A stretch of DNA of 36,838 nucleotides, from NCBI GenBank assembly GCA_910586255.1, contig CAJUHR010000038.1, positions 1 to 36,838 of the forward strand, in the 5' to 3' direction. The stretch comes from an uncultured Lachnospiraceae bacterium. GTDB taxonomy: Bacteria > Bacillota > Clostridia > Lachnospirales > Lachnospiraceae. Below the pieces are notes generated by a model. The model searched no databases. It was not told the DNA's origin and saw nothing but the letters and a program-made list of their open reading frames with translations. Every line of letters starts with the position of its first letter. Position 1 is the first letter of the stretch. Both the position numbers and the translations under genes were made by a program. Below, piece by piece: positions 16,360 through 25,970 of the stretch.

Positions 16360-16458
16360 TTGACAGATAAACACATGGAGCGGAAAGATAGTAATTAATA
16401 AAGATTGTCTGGGATTAAGAAAAGAGTAACCAGAGAAATTGATAAGAGGAAAGTTAAA

Positions 16459-18972
16459 ATGCGGATATTAATGATTAATAAGTTTCTCTATCCAAATGGA
16501 GGATCGGAGACATACATATTCAAATTAGGTGATTATTTGAAAAGCCAAGGACATAAAGTCCAGTATTTTGGAATGGAGCATGAGGGGCGCTGTGTTGGAA
16601 ACGCTGTGGATGCCTATACATCAGATATGGATTTCCATGGTGGGAGTAAGCTGGCAAAGCTGACATATCCGCTTAAGACGATTTATTCTTCCGAGGCGCG
16701 GAAGAAACTGCGTCTGGTGCTGGAAGATTTTAAACCGCAAGTTTTACACCTCAATAACTTTAATTACCAGTTGACGCCTAGCATTATACTAGAGATTCAA
16801 AAATGGCGTAAAGAGGGGAATAAATGCCGAATTGTTTTTACAGCCCATGATTACCAGCTGGTGTGCCCGAATCACATGTGCAATAACCCGAATACGGGAG
16901 AAAACTGTGAGAAGTGCCTTGGCGGGCATTTCTTGAACTGTACAAAGGGTAAATGTATCCACGGCAGCACAGCGAAGAGTGTGGTGGGAACGGCAGAGGC
17001 AATATTATGGAAGATAAATGGAGTTTATAAGTATATTGATTCCATGATCTGCTGTTCTGAATTTTTAAAAACGAAGATGGACAGTAATCCACTGTTTGCA
17101 AAAAAGACGATAGCACTTCACAACTTTGTGGACAGAGTAGAGTGGAAAGAGACAAAAAAGAAAGATTATGTTCTGTATTTTGGCCGTTTCAGCAAGGAAA
17201 AAGGTATTGATACACTTATCAAGGTTTGCAAGGAATTGCCAGATGTACAATTTATTTTTGCCGGTACAGGGCCGCTGGAAAGTGAGATTAATAGGATTCC
17301 TAATATTAAAAATGTAGGTTTCCAGACAGGCACAGCGCTGGAAAAATTAATCCGGGAGGCAAGGTTTTCCGTTTATCCATCTGAGTGGTATGAGAACTGT
17401 CCGTTCTCTGTGATGGAAAGCCAGATGTATGGCACTCCCCTTTTGGGAGCCAATATTGGTGGCATCCCGGAATTGGTTGAAGTTGGTAAGACGGGTGAAT
17501 TGTTTGCGAGTGGAAATGCAAAAGAACTGAAAGAGAAAATCCAGAGTCTGTGGTCTGATAAGAAGCTGACAGATATCTATAGCCGAAGTTGTAAGGACAT
17601 TCGTTTTGATGATATTGAAACTTATACAAAGAAGCTGATGCAGATTTATAGAGGAAAGAAGAAGTCTACAGATACTGTGAATACTGTGGGGGCCGCTAAG
17701 GGGGCAGATGCCGCAAAGAATATAAATACTGCAAAAACCAAAGAAAATACAAAAGAAATTGCAGTAAAGGGAGGCAAAACGGTGGTAAAGAAAAATAGCA
17801 GCGAGAAAAAACTGAATGGAACGGTCATTGTGACCTATCGGTGTAATGCTCGCTGTTCTATGTGTAATCGTTATAAAGCACCTTCTAAGCCAGAAGAAGA
17901 AATCAGCATTGAAGCCATCAAGAAGTTACCAAAAATGTATTTTACAAATATCACGGGCGGAGAGCCGTTTATTCGTACTGACTTGAAGGATATTGTGCGG
18001 GAACTATATAAAAAGTCTGACCGCATTGTTATCTCCACAAATGGTTTTTTTACTGACCGCATCGTAGATCTTTGCAAGGAATTTCCGCAGATCGGTATTC
18101 GTATCTCTATCGAAGGTCTTGAGCAGACCAACAATGAAATTCGAGGCTTGAAAAATGGTTATCAGCGTGGTTACAGTACTTTAAAAAAGTTGCGCAAGAT
18201 GGGTATGAAGGATGTTGGCTTCGGTATGACGGTTCAGGATAAGAATGCACCTGACCTCGTACCGCTTTATAAGATCTCCGATGAGATGGGAATGGAGTTC
18301 GCCACAGCAAGTTTACATAACAGTTTCTACTTTGTGGAAGCTAAGAATATCATTCATGACCGCCCAACGGTGGCAAAGAATTTTGAAAATCTGGTCAATG
18401 AGCTACTGAGGAGCAACAGCCCGAAAAAGTGGTTCCGCGCTTATTTTAACCATGGCTTGATCAACTATATTTATGGTCAGAAACGATTGCTTCCGTGTGA
18501 TATGAGTTTTGACACATTCTTTATCGATCCGTATGGTGATGTAATGCCCTGCAATGGAACGAAGGATAAAGAGGTTATGGGCAATCTGAATTGTCAGACC
18601 TGGGATGAGTTGTGGAACAGCCCGGAGGCAGAGAAGGTAAGAAAGAAAGTCCGCTGTTGTGATAGAGACTGCTGGATGATTGGCAGTGTGAGCCCGGCGA
18701 TGCATAAGTATATCTGGAAGCCTGCAATTTGGGTGGTGATTCACAAGGCAAAGGCATTGTTCAGCAAGCATCCATATTCGATGTATGAGAATAAAATTTG
18801 CCGGGATTATCGGGATGGAAAAGTTACAAAAGAAGACCTTGATAAGAATTCCACTTGTGATTTGTGTGCAATCGTGAACAATGGTTTAAGCGAGGCGAGT
18901 ATGGCACAGTTGAAGGATAGGACAGGGGAAGAGATTGTGGATGCAGACATTGCGGCACAGATGGAAAAATAG
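16459..18972 (+). CDS. GT4 glycosyltransferase fused to radical SAM/SPASM enzyme
   Basis: An 837-residue two-domain protein. Residues 1 to ~395 are a GT-B glycosyltransferase, with N-G-G-S-E at the start, Y-F-G-R-F-S-K-E-K-G and a donor site ending E-N-C-P-F-S-V-M-E-S. A Lys/Ala/Thr-rich linker of about 50 residues follows. The second half is a radical SAM enzyme with C-N-A-R-C-S-M-C, T-G-G-E-P-F, and a SPASM-like tail containing L-P-C-D-M, V-M-P-C-N-G, C-D-R-D-C and C-D-L-C. Such domains usually come as separate proteins. It could couple sugar transfer to radical modification (for example epimerisation), but this is inference. ATG 16459 is preferred (AGAGGAAAG upstream); the frame is open to 16405. 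Confidence 0.88.
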   Translation: MRILMINKFLYPNGGSETYIFKLGDYLKSQGHKVQYFGMEHEGRCVGNAVDAYTSDMDFHGGSKLAKLTYPLKTIYSSEARKKLRLVLEDFKPQVLHLNNFNYQLTPSIILEIQKWRKEGNKCRIVFTAHDYQLVCPNHMCNNPNTGENCEKCLGGHFLNCTKGKCIHGSTAKSVVGTAEAILWKINGVYKYIDSMICCSEFLKTKMDSNPLFAKKTIALHNFVDRVEWKETKKKDYVLYFGRFSKEKGIDTLIKVCKELPDVQFIFAGTGPLESEINRIPNIKNVGFQTGTALEKLIREARFSVYPSEWYENCPFSVMESQMYGTPLLGANIGGIPELVEVGKTGELFASGNAKELKEKIQSLWSDKKLTDIYSRSCKDIRFDDIETYTKKLMQIYRGKKKSTDTVNTVGAAKGADAAKNINTAKTKENTKEIAVKGGKTVVKKNSSEKKLNGTVIVTYRCNARCSMCNRYKAPSKPEEEISIEAIKKLPKMYFTNITGGEPFIRTDLKDIVRELYKKSDRIVISTNGFFTDRIVDLCKEFPQIGIRISIEGLEQTNNEIRGLKNGYQRGYSTLKKLRKMGMKDVGFGMTVQDKNAPDLVPLYKISDEMGMEFATASLHNSFYFVEAKNIIHDRPTVAKNFENLVNELLRSNSPKKWFRAYFNHGLINYIYGQKRLLPCDMSFDTFFIDPYGDVMPCNGTKDKEVMGNLNCQTWDELWNSPEAEKVRKKVRCCDRDCWMIGSVSPAMHKYIWKPAIWVVIHKAKALFSKHPYSMYENKICRDYRDGKVTKEDLDKNSTCDLCAIVNNGLSEASMAQLKDRTGEEIVDADIAAQMEK
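17766..17784 (+). promoter_or_regulatory. Internal ribosome-binding site and GTG at the domain junction
   Basis: AAAGGGAGG (17766-17774) followed after seven bases by an in-frame GTG (17782-17784) lies in the linker just before the radical SAM domain. Translation from here would make a stand-alone radical SAM protein of about 396 residues in addition to the fusion. Confidence 0.5.
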
Positions 18973-19125
18973 ATGGAGCTTTAAAAGTATTTATTGTAAA
19001 TGGTGAGTTGAAAATTGATTTAGGAAATTTAGGATGTTGTAAATCCAATAAGGGTATACAAGGTATGTATATGTTGAAAAGATAGATGAATATTATGGAA
19101 AGCTGATCGGAGGCAATACATAACA

Positions 19126-20223
19126 GTGAAAGTAGCAGTAATTACCAGACATGCAATATCAAATTATGGCTCTTTGTTACAGGCAATAGCTACGCAGGAA
19201 GCGATTGAGCGATTAGGACATTCTTGTGAAATTATAGATTACGTAAGATCTGATGAATCATATTTGCAACAAGAGATTACTCTATTGAAAACCAAACCAA
19301 ATTGGTATAATAATCCGATAAAGCGAGGAATTTATTTAGCTGTTCGTCAGCCAGAGAGTATTATAGCGGGGAAAAAATTTGAAAAGGAGAGAAAAGAATA
19401 TTTGAAGATGTCTCCTAGTTTTAATACACTATCACAGCTTATGAAACATCCTCCTGAAGCGGATGTTTATATGACTGGAAGTGATCAGGTGTGGGGGCCA
19501 GTAGCTAATGGAACTTATGATCCATCTTATTGTTTATGTTTTACAAAAGGGAAGAAGATTGCTTATGCAGCAAGTTTTGGTCAAGAAAGATTGGATGAGA
19601 AACGACAATTATATTATAAGAAATGGCTTGGTAAATACCAGCATATTGCTGTGCGTGAAGACAGTGCGGTAGAGCTTTTGGGAGAAATGGGTATCAGTGC
19701 AAATCAGGTATTGGATCCAACTTTATTGTTAAATGAAAAATATTGGGAGCAGTATTTTATACCAATAAAAGAGAAAAAATATGTACTTGTATATCAATTA
19801 CATAATGATAATGAACTTGGTGAATATGCAAAGAAGGTTGCCAGGAAGAAGAGGTTACCCTTAATTCGGATATCTGCATCTTTACATCAGATTAGCCGGG
19901 AAGGGAAATTTCGACATAATCCACAAATAGGCAAGTTTCTTTCTTATATCAAAAATGCAGATTGTATGATTACAGATTCCTTTCACGGTACAGCATTTGC
20001 ACTTAATTTTAATACACCATTTATCGAAGTACTTCCTAATAATAAAACGGGAGGCCGGAATTTAAGCATATTAAAACTAACCGGATTATCAAATCAGATT
20101 TTAAAAGATACAAGAGATGTTTCCTTGGCCATGATTCCAATTGATTTTACAAATGCAAATAAAATACTGAGAAGGAAACGAGAGGAATCTTTGCATATTT
20201 TAAAAACTATGATTGAAGATTAA
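19126..20223 (+). CDS. Polysaccharide pyruvyl transferase family protein 1
   Basis: A 365-residue member of the CsaB/WcaK-like family (PF04230), whose characterised members add a pyruvate ketal to a sugar using phosphoenolpyruvate. Family landmarks are the N-terminal S-N-Y-G-S-L-L-Q-A, then T-G-S-D-Q-V-W, Y-A-A-S-F-G, and T-D-S-F-H-G-T-A-F with the likely catalytic His. It starts at a GTG with GGAGG about 11 bases upstream and follows ~150 bases of AT-rich spacer without a clear promoter or terminator. It precedes an FrhB-like gene, a pairing repeated elsewhere in this block. Confidence 0.88.
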   Translation: MKVAVITRHAISNYGSLLQAIATQEAIERLGHSCEIIDYVRSDESYLQQEITLLKTKPNWYNNPIKRGIYLAVRQPESIIAGKKFEKERKEYLKMSPSFNTLSQLMKHPPEADVYMTGSDQVWGPVANGTYDPSYCLCFTKGKKIAYAASFGQERLDEKRQLYYKKWLGKYQHIAVREDSAVELLGEMGISANQVLDPTLLLNEKYWEQYFIPIKEKKYVLVYQLHNDNELGEYAKKVARKKRLPLIRISASLHQISREGKFRHNPQIGKFLSYIKNADCMITDSFHGTAFALNFNTPFIEVLPNNKTGGRNLSILKLTGLSNQILKDTRDVSLAMIPIDFTNANKILRRKREESLHILKTMIED

Positions 20224-20252
20224 AGTTTTTATTTTGATAGGGGCAGGAAGTT

Positions 20253-21404
20253 ATGAAATTGGTATGCGAAAAGAATAAATGTACAGGTTGTATGGCATGT
20301 ATTGATATATGTCAGAAAAATGCAATTATCATTCACGATACGATGGATGCATATAACGCTGTAATTGATAAAGATAAATGTATTAATTGTGGAATGTGCC
20401 ATCAGATTTGTCAGAATAACAGTCCTGTATCAGTTAAAAAGCCAGAAGAATGGTATCAAGGGTGGGCTGAAAACAATGAAATTCGCCGGAAGGGAGCTTC
20501 TGGCGGATTAGCTATGGCCATAGCTGGCTCTTTTATAAATCAAGGGGGAGTTGTTTGCAGTTGCGTATTTGAATCAGGAAAATTTATATTTAAATTAGTT
20601 GATTCTGTATATGATTTACAACAATTTGCTGGATCGAAATATGTAAAAAGTAACCCTATGGGAATATATCGGGCTATAAAAGATCAGTTAAAAAGTAAAA
20701 AGAAGGTGCTATTTATCGGATTACCCTGTCAGGTGGCTGCAGTAAGAAATTACATGGGGGAAAGAATTGGGAAACAACTTTATACGGTGGATTTAATATG
20801 CCATGGGACGCCATCGCCAAAAGTGTTGGAAAAATTTTTAAGTCAATACCAGCAAAGTTTAGAGAAAATCGAAGATATTAAGTTTCGAATAAAAGGAAAA
20901 TTTCAGATTTATGAGGGGTATAAAGGTATTATAACAACCGGAGTATGTGATAGATATATGATTGCCTTTTTGAATGCTTTGACTTATACAGAAAATTGTT
21001 ATGAATGTCAATATGCAAAAAAAGAACGCGTTTCGGATTTAACATTAGGAGATTCGTGGGGATCTCAAATTAAACGTGAAGAAAGGGCAAAGGGGATTTC
21101 TCTTGTGTTGAGCCAGTCAGAGAAAGGAATAGAACTTTTGAAAATGGCTGATTTACGATTGAGATCAGTAAGCTTAGAACAGGCGATAGAGAATAACCAA
21201 CAACTTTGTTGCCCTTCATTAAAACCTGAAAAATGGGATGAGTTTTTTGGAAAATTAAAGAAAGGAAAAAGATTTAATAGATTGGTAGAAAAATATCTTC
21301 CTCGAAATTGTCTAAAACAGGATATAAAACGAATTATGATTAAAATGCATTTATATTCTTCGGGGGCATATAAGTTGAATTATGGAATTAGCATGAAACA
21401 ATAG
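20253..21404 (+). CDS. F420-hydrogenase beta-subunit-like (FrhB) iron-sulfur protein 1
   Basis: A 383-residue protein with an N-terminal double 4Fe-4S ferredoxin domain (C-T-G-C-M-A-C-I-D-I-C and C-I-N-C-G-M-C-H-Q-I-C) and an FrhB-type flavin-binding domain. Later motifs are G-L-P-C-Q-V-A-A-V, L-I-C-H-G-T-P-S-P and C-Y-E-C-Q, followed by L-G-D-S-W-G. In Clostridia and Bacteroidetes, such proteins sit in capsule loci next to pyruvyl-transferase-like genes. A redox step on a sugar or on the pyruvyl group is plausible, but no reaction has been shown that I can cite. Both cluster motifs lack the usual Pro after the fourth Cys. Confidence 0.87.
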   Translation: MKLVCEKNKCTGCMACIDICQKNAIIIHDTMDAYNAVIDKDKCINCGMCHQICQNNSPVSVKKPEEWYQGWAENNEIRRKGASGGLAMAIAGSFINQGGVVCSCVFESGKFIFKLVDSVYDLQQFAGSKYVKSNPMGIYRAIKDQLKSKKKVLFIGLPCQVAAVRNYMGERIGKQLYTVDLICHGTPSPKVLEKFLSQYQQSLEKIEDIKFRIKGKFQIYEGYKGIITTGVCDRYMIAFLNALTYTENCYECQYAKKERVSDLTLGDSWGSQIKREERAKGISLVLSQSEKGIELLKMADLRLRSVSLEQAIENNQQLCCPSLKPEKWDEFFGKLKKGKRFNRLVEKYLPRNCLKQDIKRIMIKMHLYSSGAYKLNYGISMKQ

Positions 21405-21435
21405 TTTAATTATTTCGTATGGAAATGGTGACAGA

Positions 21436-22608
21436 ATGAAAAACTATAGTAACAAAGGGAAAATGGCAGTATGTATTGAACTCAAAAATAATAATTATGG
21501 AAGCATGCTCCAATCCTATGCAACTCAGGTGATGTTGAATGATTATGGATTTGATTACGAGCTTATTCAGTATCGAAAGAAGTATACCCCGTTGTTTATT
21601 ATAAAAAGTGTTCCTCGTATTTTAAATAAAGTAGTGTGGCAGGATAAAATAGCAGAAAGAGGGAAGAGGAAGTTCATAAAAACGCATCCAACTGTAAAGA
21701 AAAGTGTTGAGAAAAGGAGGGAAGCATTTCAGCATTTTCGCGAGAGGTATTTTACAGCACCAATGTCAATCTATAAAGGATATGATATGTTGCAAAAATC
21801 GAGCAGAAAATATAATGCTTTTTTTACTGGAAGCGATCAATTATGGTCGCCATCCGGTCTGGGAAGTAATTTCTATAATTTGATGTTCAGTTATCCGAAT
21901 TCTTATCGGATTTCTTATGCATCTAGTTTTGGTGTAAAGAAGATTCCCTGGTATCAACGGAAGCGCACAAAAGCGTATTTGAGCCAGATTCAGTGTATTA
22001 GTTGCAGAGAAAATAGCGGAAAAGAGATTGTAAAAGAGTTGACAAATCGTGATGTGCCAGTGGTAGCAGATCCTACCATGTTATATACAGGTGAAGAGTG
22101 GGAAAAGATGTTACCATGTGAACGTGTTGTCAAGGAGGATTATATTTTTTCCTATATGTTGGGAACAAGTTTTAAGGCAAGAGAAGCTGTTTATAATTTA
22201 AAGGAACAGACAGGGCTTCCTATTGTATCGATTCATCAGTATGTTGAAGCGGATCAAAACTTTGGAGATATTTCTGTTGAGAATGCAGGACCTGCGGAAT
22301 TTGTTGATTTAATTAGAAATGCAGCATATGTATGTACAGACTCTTTTCATGGTTCTGTATTTTCCATACTAAATCATAAAAAGTTTATTGTGTTTAATCG
22401 ATATTCAGAAAGTGATTCTGCATCGAAGAATACAAGAATTGAAAGTTTGTGCACGAATACTGGATTAATTAATCGCAGATATCAGCCAAACAAAATTATG
22501 GAGATTCAAAAAGGGATAGATTATGATATTGTTGATAAAAAGATGGAAGAGATCAGAAGAAAATCATATATATATTTAGAAAAATCTTTTGACGGGATTC
22601 CTAAATAA
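21436..22608 (+). CDS. Polysaccharide pyruvyl transferase family protein 2
   Basis: A 390-residue second member of the PF04230 family. It has N-Y-G-S-M-L-Q-S-Y-A-T-Q near the start, T-G-S-D-Q-L-W-S, Y-A-S-S-F-G, R-E-N-S-G, and T-D-S-F-H-G-S-V-F with the conserved His. All family landmarks look intact. It follows the FrhB-like gene by 31 bases and precedes a glycosyltransferase by 18 bases. It differs widely in sequence from copy 1, so it is a separate specificity rather than a recent duplicate. Confidence 0.88.
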   Translation: MKNYSNKGKMAVCIELKNNNYGSMLQSYATQVMLNDYGFDYELIQYRKKYTPLFIIKSVPRILNKVVWQDKIAERGKRKFIKTHPTVKKSVEKRREAFQHFRERYFTAPMSIYKGYDMLQKSSRKYNAFFTGSDQLWSPSGLGSNFYNLMFSYPNSYRISYASSFGVKKIPWYQRKRTKAYLSQIQCISCRENSGKEIVKELTNRDVPVVADPTMLYTGEEWEKMLPCERVVKEDYIFSYMLGTSFKAREAVYNLKEQTGLPIVSIHQYVEADQNFGDISVENAGPAEFVDLIRNAAYVCTDSFHGSVFSILNHKKFIVFNRYSESDSASKNTRIESLCTNTGLINRRYQPNKIMEIQKGIDYDIVDKKMEEIRRKSYIYLEKSFDGIPK

Positions 22609-22626
22609 AGTCAGGAGAAATCATAC

Positions 22627-23775
22627 ATGGAAGAAAAAAAACCCTTGCGTATTTTGGTTTCAGCACCACTTGGAATTGGCGGAGTTTCTAATCTAATGCT
22701 GAATATTCAGGAACGAATAGACCGAGATAAGATAAATTTTGATTATCTTGTAGTCCACAATAGAAAAGAGCCACAAGAGGACAGAGCGTTGAGATTGGGT
22801 TCCAAAAAAATTGTAGCGTGTGCGGATCAATTTAGATTTCGTCCGTTGAGAGCTTTTGTTCGTTTGTTTGAAATTTATAAAGTATGCAGAGAAAATCATG
22901 TCAAGATTTTACACTACAATAGCGGTGCTTCTATGGGGATTCTTGTAGTAATGGCGGCTAAAGCAGGTGGCGTAAAATATATTACCTATCATAGTCATAA
23001 TGGAGGAATGTCAAATGAAGGGGCATTGGCAAAACCTATTAGCAGACTATGCAAACCGTTTATACCAATGATAGTAGATGATATGTGGGCATGTTCCACA
23101 GTGGCTGCTCAATTTACTTTTCCAAAGGCAGTAACTCAAAAAGGACAGTTTTATTTTATGCCAAATGCCATTGATCTGGAAAAGTATGAATATAATAAGC
23201 AGGTGAGGGAAGAAGTAAGAAAAGAATTGGGAATACAAGGTAAATTTGTGATTGGACATGCTGGCCGTTTTAACCATCAAAAGAATCATTTGTTTTTGAT
23301 TGATATTTTTCATAAGGTTAAGGATAAGGAAAAAGACGCAGTTTTATTGCTTATAGGTGTGGGCGAACTCATGGAGACTGTTAAGGAAAAAGTAAACAAC
23401 CTTCATTTAGCAAACGATGTGATTTTTTATGGAGCATCGAATGAGATGGAACGAATGTATCAGGCAATGGATGTGTTTTTGATGCCTTCCAAATTTGAAG
23501 GATTGCCGGTAACTGGAGTCGAAGCACAGGCAGCCGGACTCCCTATCATTTTTTCAGATGTGATTACAAAGGAAGTTGCAGTATGTGATTATGTGAATTA
23601 TATTTCATTGGATGAGAAACCAGATAGATGGGCAAATGCGGTTTTAGATTATAAAAATTGTATACGTGAAAGTCAATGTGAAAAGTTGCGAAAAGCAGGA
23701 TTTGATGAATGGGATATGGTTAATCATTTTCAAACATATTATTTGGAAGTAGGAAGAAAACTAGGTTTATGCTAA
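22627..23775 (+). CDS. GT4-family glycosyltransferase (EpsF-like)
   Basis: A 382-residue GT-B glycosyltransferase. The N-terminus has G-I-G-G-V-S-N-L-M; the C-terminal half has G-H-A-G-R-F-N-H-Q-K-N-H, typical of the EpsF group of exopolysaccharide enzymes, and the donor motif F-E-G-L-P-V-T-G-V-E-A-Q-A. It probably extends the repeat unit on the cytoplasmic face. The short spacings on both sides fit co-transcription. The first codons contain an eight-A run, ordinary in such AT-rich DNA. Confidence 0.9.
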   Translation: MEEKKPLRILVSAPLGIGGVSNLMLNIQERIDRDKINFDYLVVHNRKEPQEDRALRLGSKKIVACADQFRFRPLRAFVRLFEIYKVCRENHVKILHYNSGASMGILVVMAAKAGGVKYITYHSHNGGMSNEGALAKPISRLCKPFIPMIVDDMWACSTVAAQFTFPKAVTQKGQFYFMPNAIDLEKYEYNKQVREEVRKELGIQGKFVIGHAGRFNHQKNHLFLIDIFHKVKDKEKDAVLLLIGVGELMETVKEKVNNLHLANDVIFYGASNEMERMYQAMDVFLMPSKFEGLPVTGVEAQAAGLPIIFSDVITKEVAVCDYVNYISLDEKPDRWANAVLDYKNCIRESQCEKLRKAGFDEWDMVNHFQTYYLEVGRKLGLC

Positions 23776-23789
23776 AAAAGGAGTGAAAA

Positions 23790-24989
23790 ATGCTTCAGCT
23801 AAAAGATAAGAAAAGCTGTTGTGGCTGTACGGCATGCTATAATATTTGCCCAAAATCAGTAATAGAGATGAAAGAAGATGATGAGGGTTTTCTGTATCCC
23901 GTAGTCAATGAGGAGAAATGTGTTAAGTGCGGAATGTGTGTAAGGATTTGTCCGATACTTCAAAAGAAAACAACACAGAAAGAAGAGACGGAAGCATATA
24001 TTGTTCGGTGTAGGGATGAAAATATTGTTGAAGAGAGTACGTCAGGTGGAGCCTTTTCAGTCTTTGCTATTTCGTTATTGGGCCAAGGAGCAGTTGTTTA
24101 TGGAACTGGATATGATGAACAAATGCAGGTTGTTTGCAAAAAGGCCGAGGGAGTAGAAGCGTTGAAGGAGATGAGGGGATCTAAATTTGTGCAAAGTAGA
24201 TTGGATGATTCTTTTAAAAAAATAAAAGAAGCGTTAAAAAATGGAACAAAAGTTCTTTTTACAGGGACTCCATGTCAGGTGGCTGGCTTAATTTATTATT
24301 TAGGAGAACATCCTGATAATTTAATATGTATAGATTTTGTTTGCAGAGGTGTTCCCTCTCCAATGCTTTGGAAAAATTATGTGCACATGATGGAGAAACG
24401 ATATCACTCTAAAATGGTAGGAGCACGATTCAAGCATAAGACATATGGCTATCATTCTACAACAATGAAAGTGGATTTTGTAAATGGAAAGACATATTAT
24501 GGTTCAGGAAGAGTGGATCCTTACATGAAAGCGTTTATTAAAGAATTGGCTTCCAGACCTTCATGTTCTGCTTGTGCATTCAAAAGTATTGAGCGGTTAA
24601 GCGATATTACTATTTTTGATTGTTATAAATTTTCAGAGATTACAAGCGTTGCTGACGATAATAAAGGTTATACATCTCTGTTAATACACACTCCAAAAGG
24701 TAAAAATTTGTTAAATGCTTTGGGAGAGGATTTTATTACTTATAAAACAGATATTCAAACTCTGGTTAAAAAAAATGGAATTATGGTTTTGAATAGTGCG
24801 AAACCAAATGCTAAGAGAGAGGAGTTTTATATAGCAGTTTCTAAAATGGAGATAGATGAAGCTATGCAAAGGGTTTGCCCGATTACTATGATAGATAAAT
24901 TGATTGAGAGTACTAAAGGGGTACTATATAGAACAGGATTGATTCGGTTGGTACAACGATTAAAGAAAGAAAAAATTGAGGTATCGTGA
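23790..24989 (+). CDS. FrhB-like iron-sulfur protein 2
   Basis: A 399-residue protein of the same family as the 20253 and 29468 genes. The ferredoxin motifs are C-C-G-C-T-A-C-Y-N-I-C-P and C-V-K-C-G-M-C-V-R-I-C-P. Next come S-T-S-G-G-A, G-T-P-C-Q-V-A-G-L, F-V-C-R-G-V-P-S-P and C-S-A-C, with the late motif F-D-C-Y-K where the other two copies have G-D-S/F-W. Both [4Fe-4S] motifs carry the expected final C-P. It is not next to a pyruvyl-transferase gene but lies between two glycosyltransferases. Its stop overlaps the next ATG (TGATG). Confidence 0.87.
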   Translation: MLQLKDKKSCCGCTACYNICPKSVIEMKEDDEGFLYPVVNEEKCVKCGMCVRICPILQKKTTQKEETEAYIVRCRDENIVEESTSGGAFSVFAISLLGQGAVVYGTGYDEQMQVVCKKAEGVEALKEMRGSKFVQSRLDDSFKKIKEALKNGTKVLFTGTPCQVAGLIYYLGEHPDNLICIDFVCRGVPSPMLWKNYVHMMEKRYHSKMVGARFKHKTYGYHSTTMKVDFVNGKTYYGSGRVDPYMKAFIKELASRPSCSACAFKSIERLSDITIFDCYKFSEITSVADDNKGYTSLLIHTPKGKNLLNALGEDFITYKTDIQTLVKKNGIMVLNSAKPNAKREEFYIAVSKMEIDEAMQRVCPITMIDKLIESTKGVLYRTGLIRLVQRLKKEKIEVS

Positions 24990-25951
24990 TGCCTGAAGTT
25001 AGTGTGATAATACCAGTTTATAATGCAGAAAAGTATATAAAGGATTGTGTCAGATCTATTTTAAGGCAAAGTTTTGAAGATTTTGAGGTCATTATAGTAA
25101 ATGATGGCTCTAAAGATAAATCTCAAGAAATATGTGAGAATTTGGTATGTATGGATTCACGCCTTCGATTGATAGAGCAAGAAAATGAAGGGGTTTCTGC
25201 AGCAAGAAATCGAGGCAAAAATATAGCCAATGGAGAGTACATAATATTTATCGATGCAGACGATGTGTTGCATCCATGTATGTTGGAATCATTATTATTA
25301 CAGGCAAAAAAAACAGATTCAGATATTTCTGTATGTGCTGTTAATAAGGTAAAAGAAGGCTCCAGGGAAATAGACAAAATAGAAAAGGCATCTTTTGAGG
25401 TGTGGTCAACAGAAGAAGCTCTTATTTATTTGTTTCAAGGAGTAAAAATAGAGTCTGGTGTGTGGAATAAGCTGTTTCACAGAAGTGTCGTGTCAGAGAT
25501 TTCGTTTTATGAGGGGAAGAAAATAAATGAGGACAAATATTTCTTGTTTAAAACCCTTTTAAAGGTCGATAAAGTAGTATTTACACCTGCAAGACTATAT
25601 GATTATATACAGAGAGAAGATTCTGTTACAAAACAGGCTTTTTCAGAACGATGGTTTGATATTTTATTTTTTTCGGAACGAATGTATTATGAGACGATAC
25701 AATGTTTTCCTCAATTAGAATTAATAGCGAGATTTCAATTGTTACAAGCAAATTATACGGTGCTTAGAAAAACTTTCCCATTCAGAAAGATTCATAATGA
25801 TATATATCAACATATATATAATGATATTAAGAGGATAAAAATTAAGGGAATAGAGAAATATTTAAGCAAACAACAGTTATTTGGCATATACTGTATAAAG
25901 TATTTTTGGCCTGGGTATGTATTAATGAGGATGATCTCAATGAACAGTTGA
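24989..25951 (+). CDS. GT2-family glycosyltransferase
   Basis: A 320-residue inverting glycosyltransferase with GT-A fold. The N-terminal nucleotide-sugar site is V-S-V-I-I-P-V-Y-N-A-E, then V-N-D-G-S-K-D, G-V-S-A-A-R-N-R-G, and the metal-binding I-D-A-D-D (DXD-type) at about residues 90-94. The C-terminus is helical and basic. ATG 24989 overlaps the upstream stop codon; GTG 24986 is one codon earlier. It adds one sugar to the repeat unit; the donor is unknown. Confidence 0.92.
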   Translation: MPEVSVIIPVYNAEKYIKDCVRSILRQSFEDFEVIIVNDGSKDKSQEICENLVCMDSRLRLIEQENEGVSAARNRGKNIANGEYIIFIDADDVLHPCMLESLLLQAKKTDSDISVCAVNKVKEGSREIDKIEKASFEVWSTEEALIYLFQGVKIESGVWNKLFHRSVVSEISFYEGKKINEDKYFLFKTLLKVDKVVFTPARLYDYIQREDSVTKQAFSERWFDILFFSERMYYETIQCFPQLELIARFQLLQANYTVLRKTFPFRKIHNDIYQHIYNDIKRIKIKGIEKYLSKQQLFGIYCIKYFWPGYVLMRMISMNS

Positions 25952-25970
25952 TTATTATGGATGGGAAGCA

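Noticed and set aside
22627..22650. A8 run near the start of a glycosyltransferase (others near 24771 and 30653) as phase-variation tracts
   Set aside because: Short A runs are common in this AT-rich DNA and less unusual than the long G runs; no evidence of switching.
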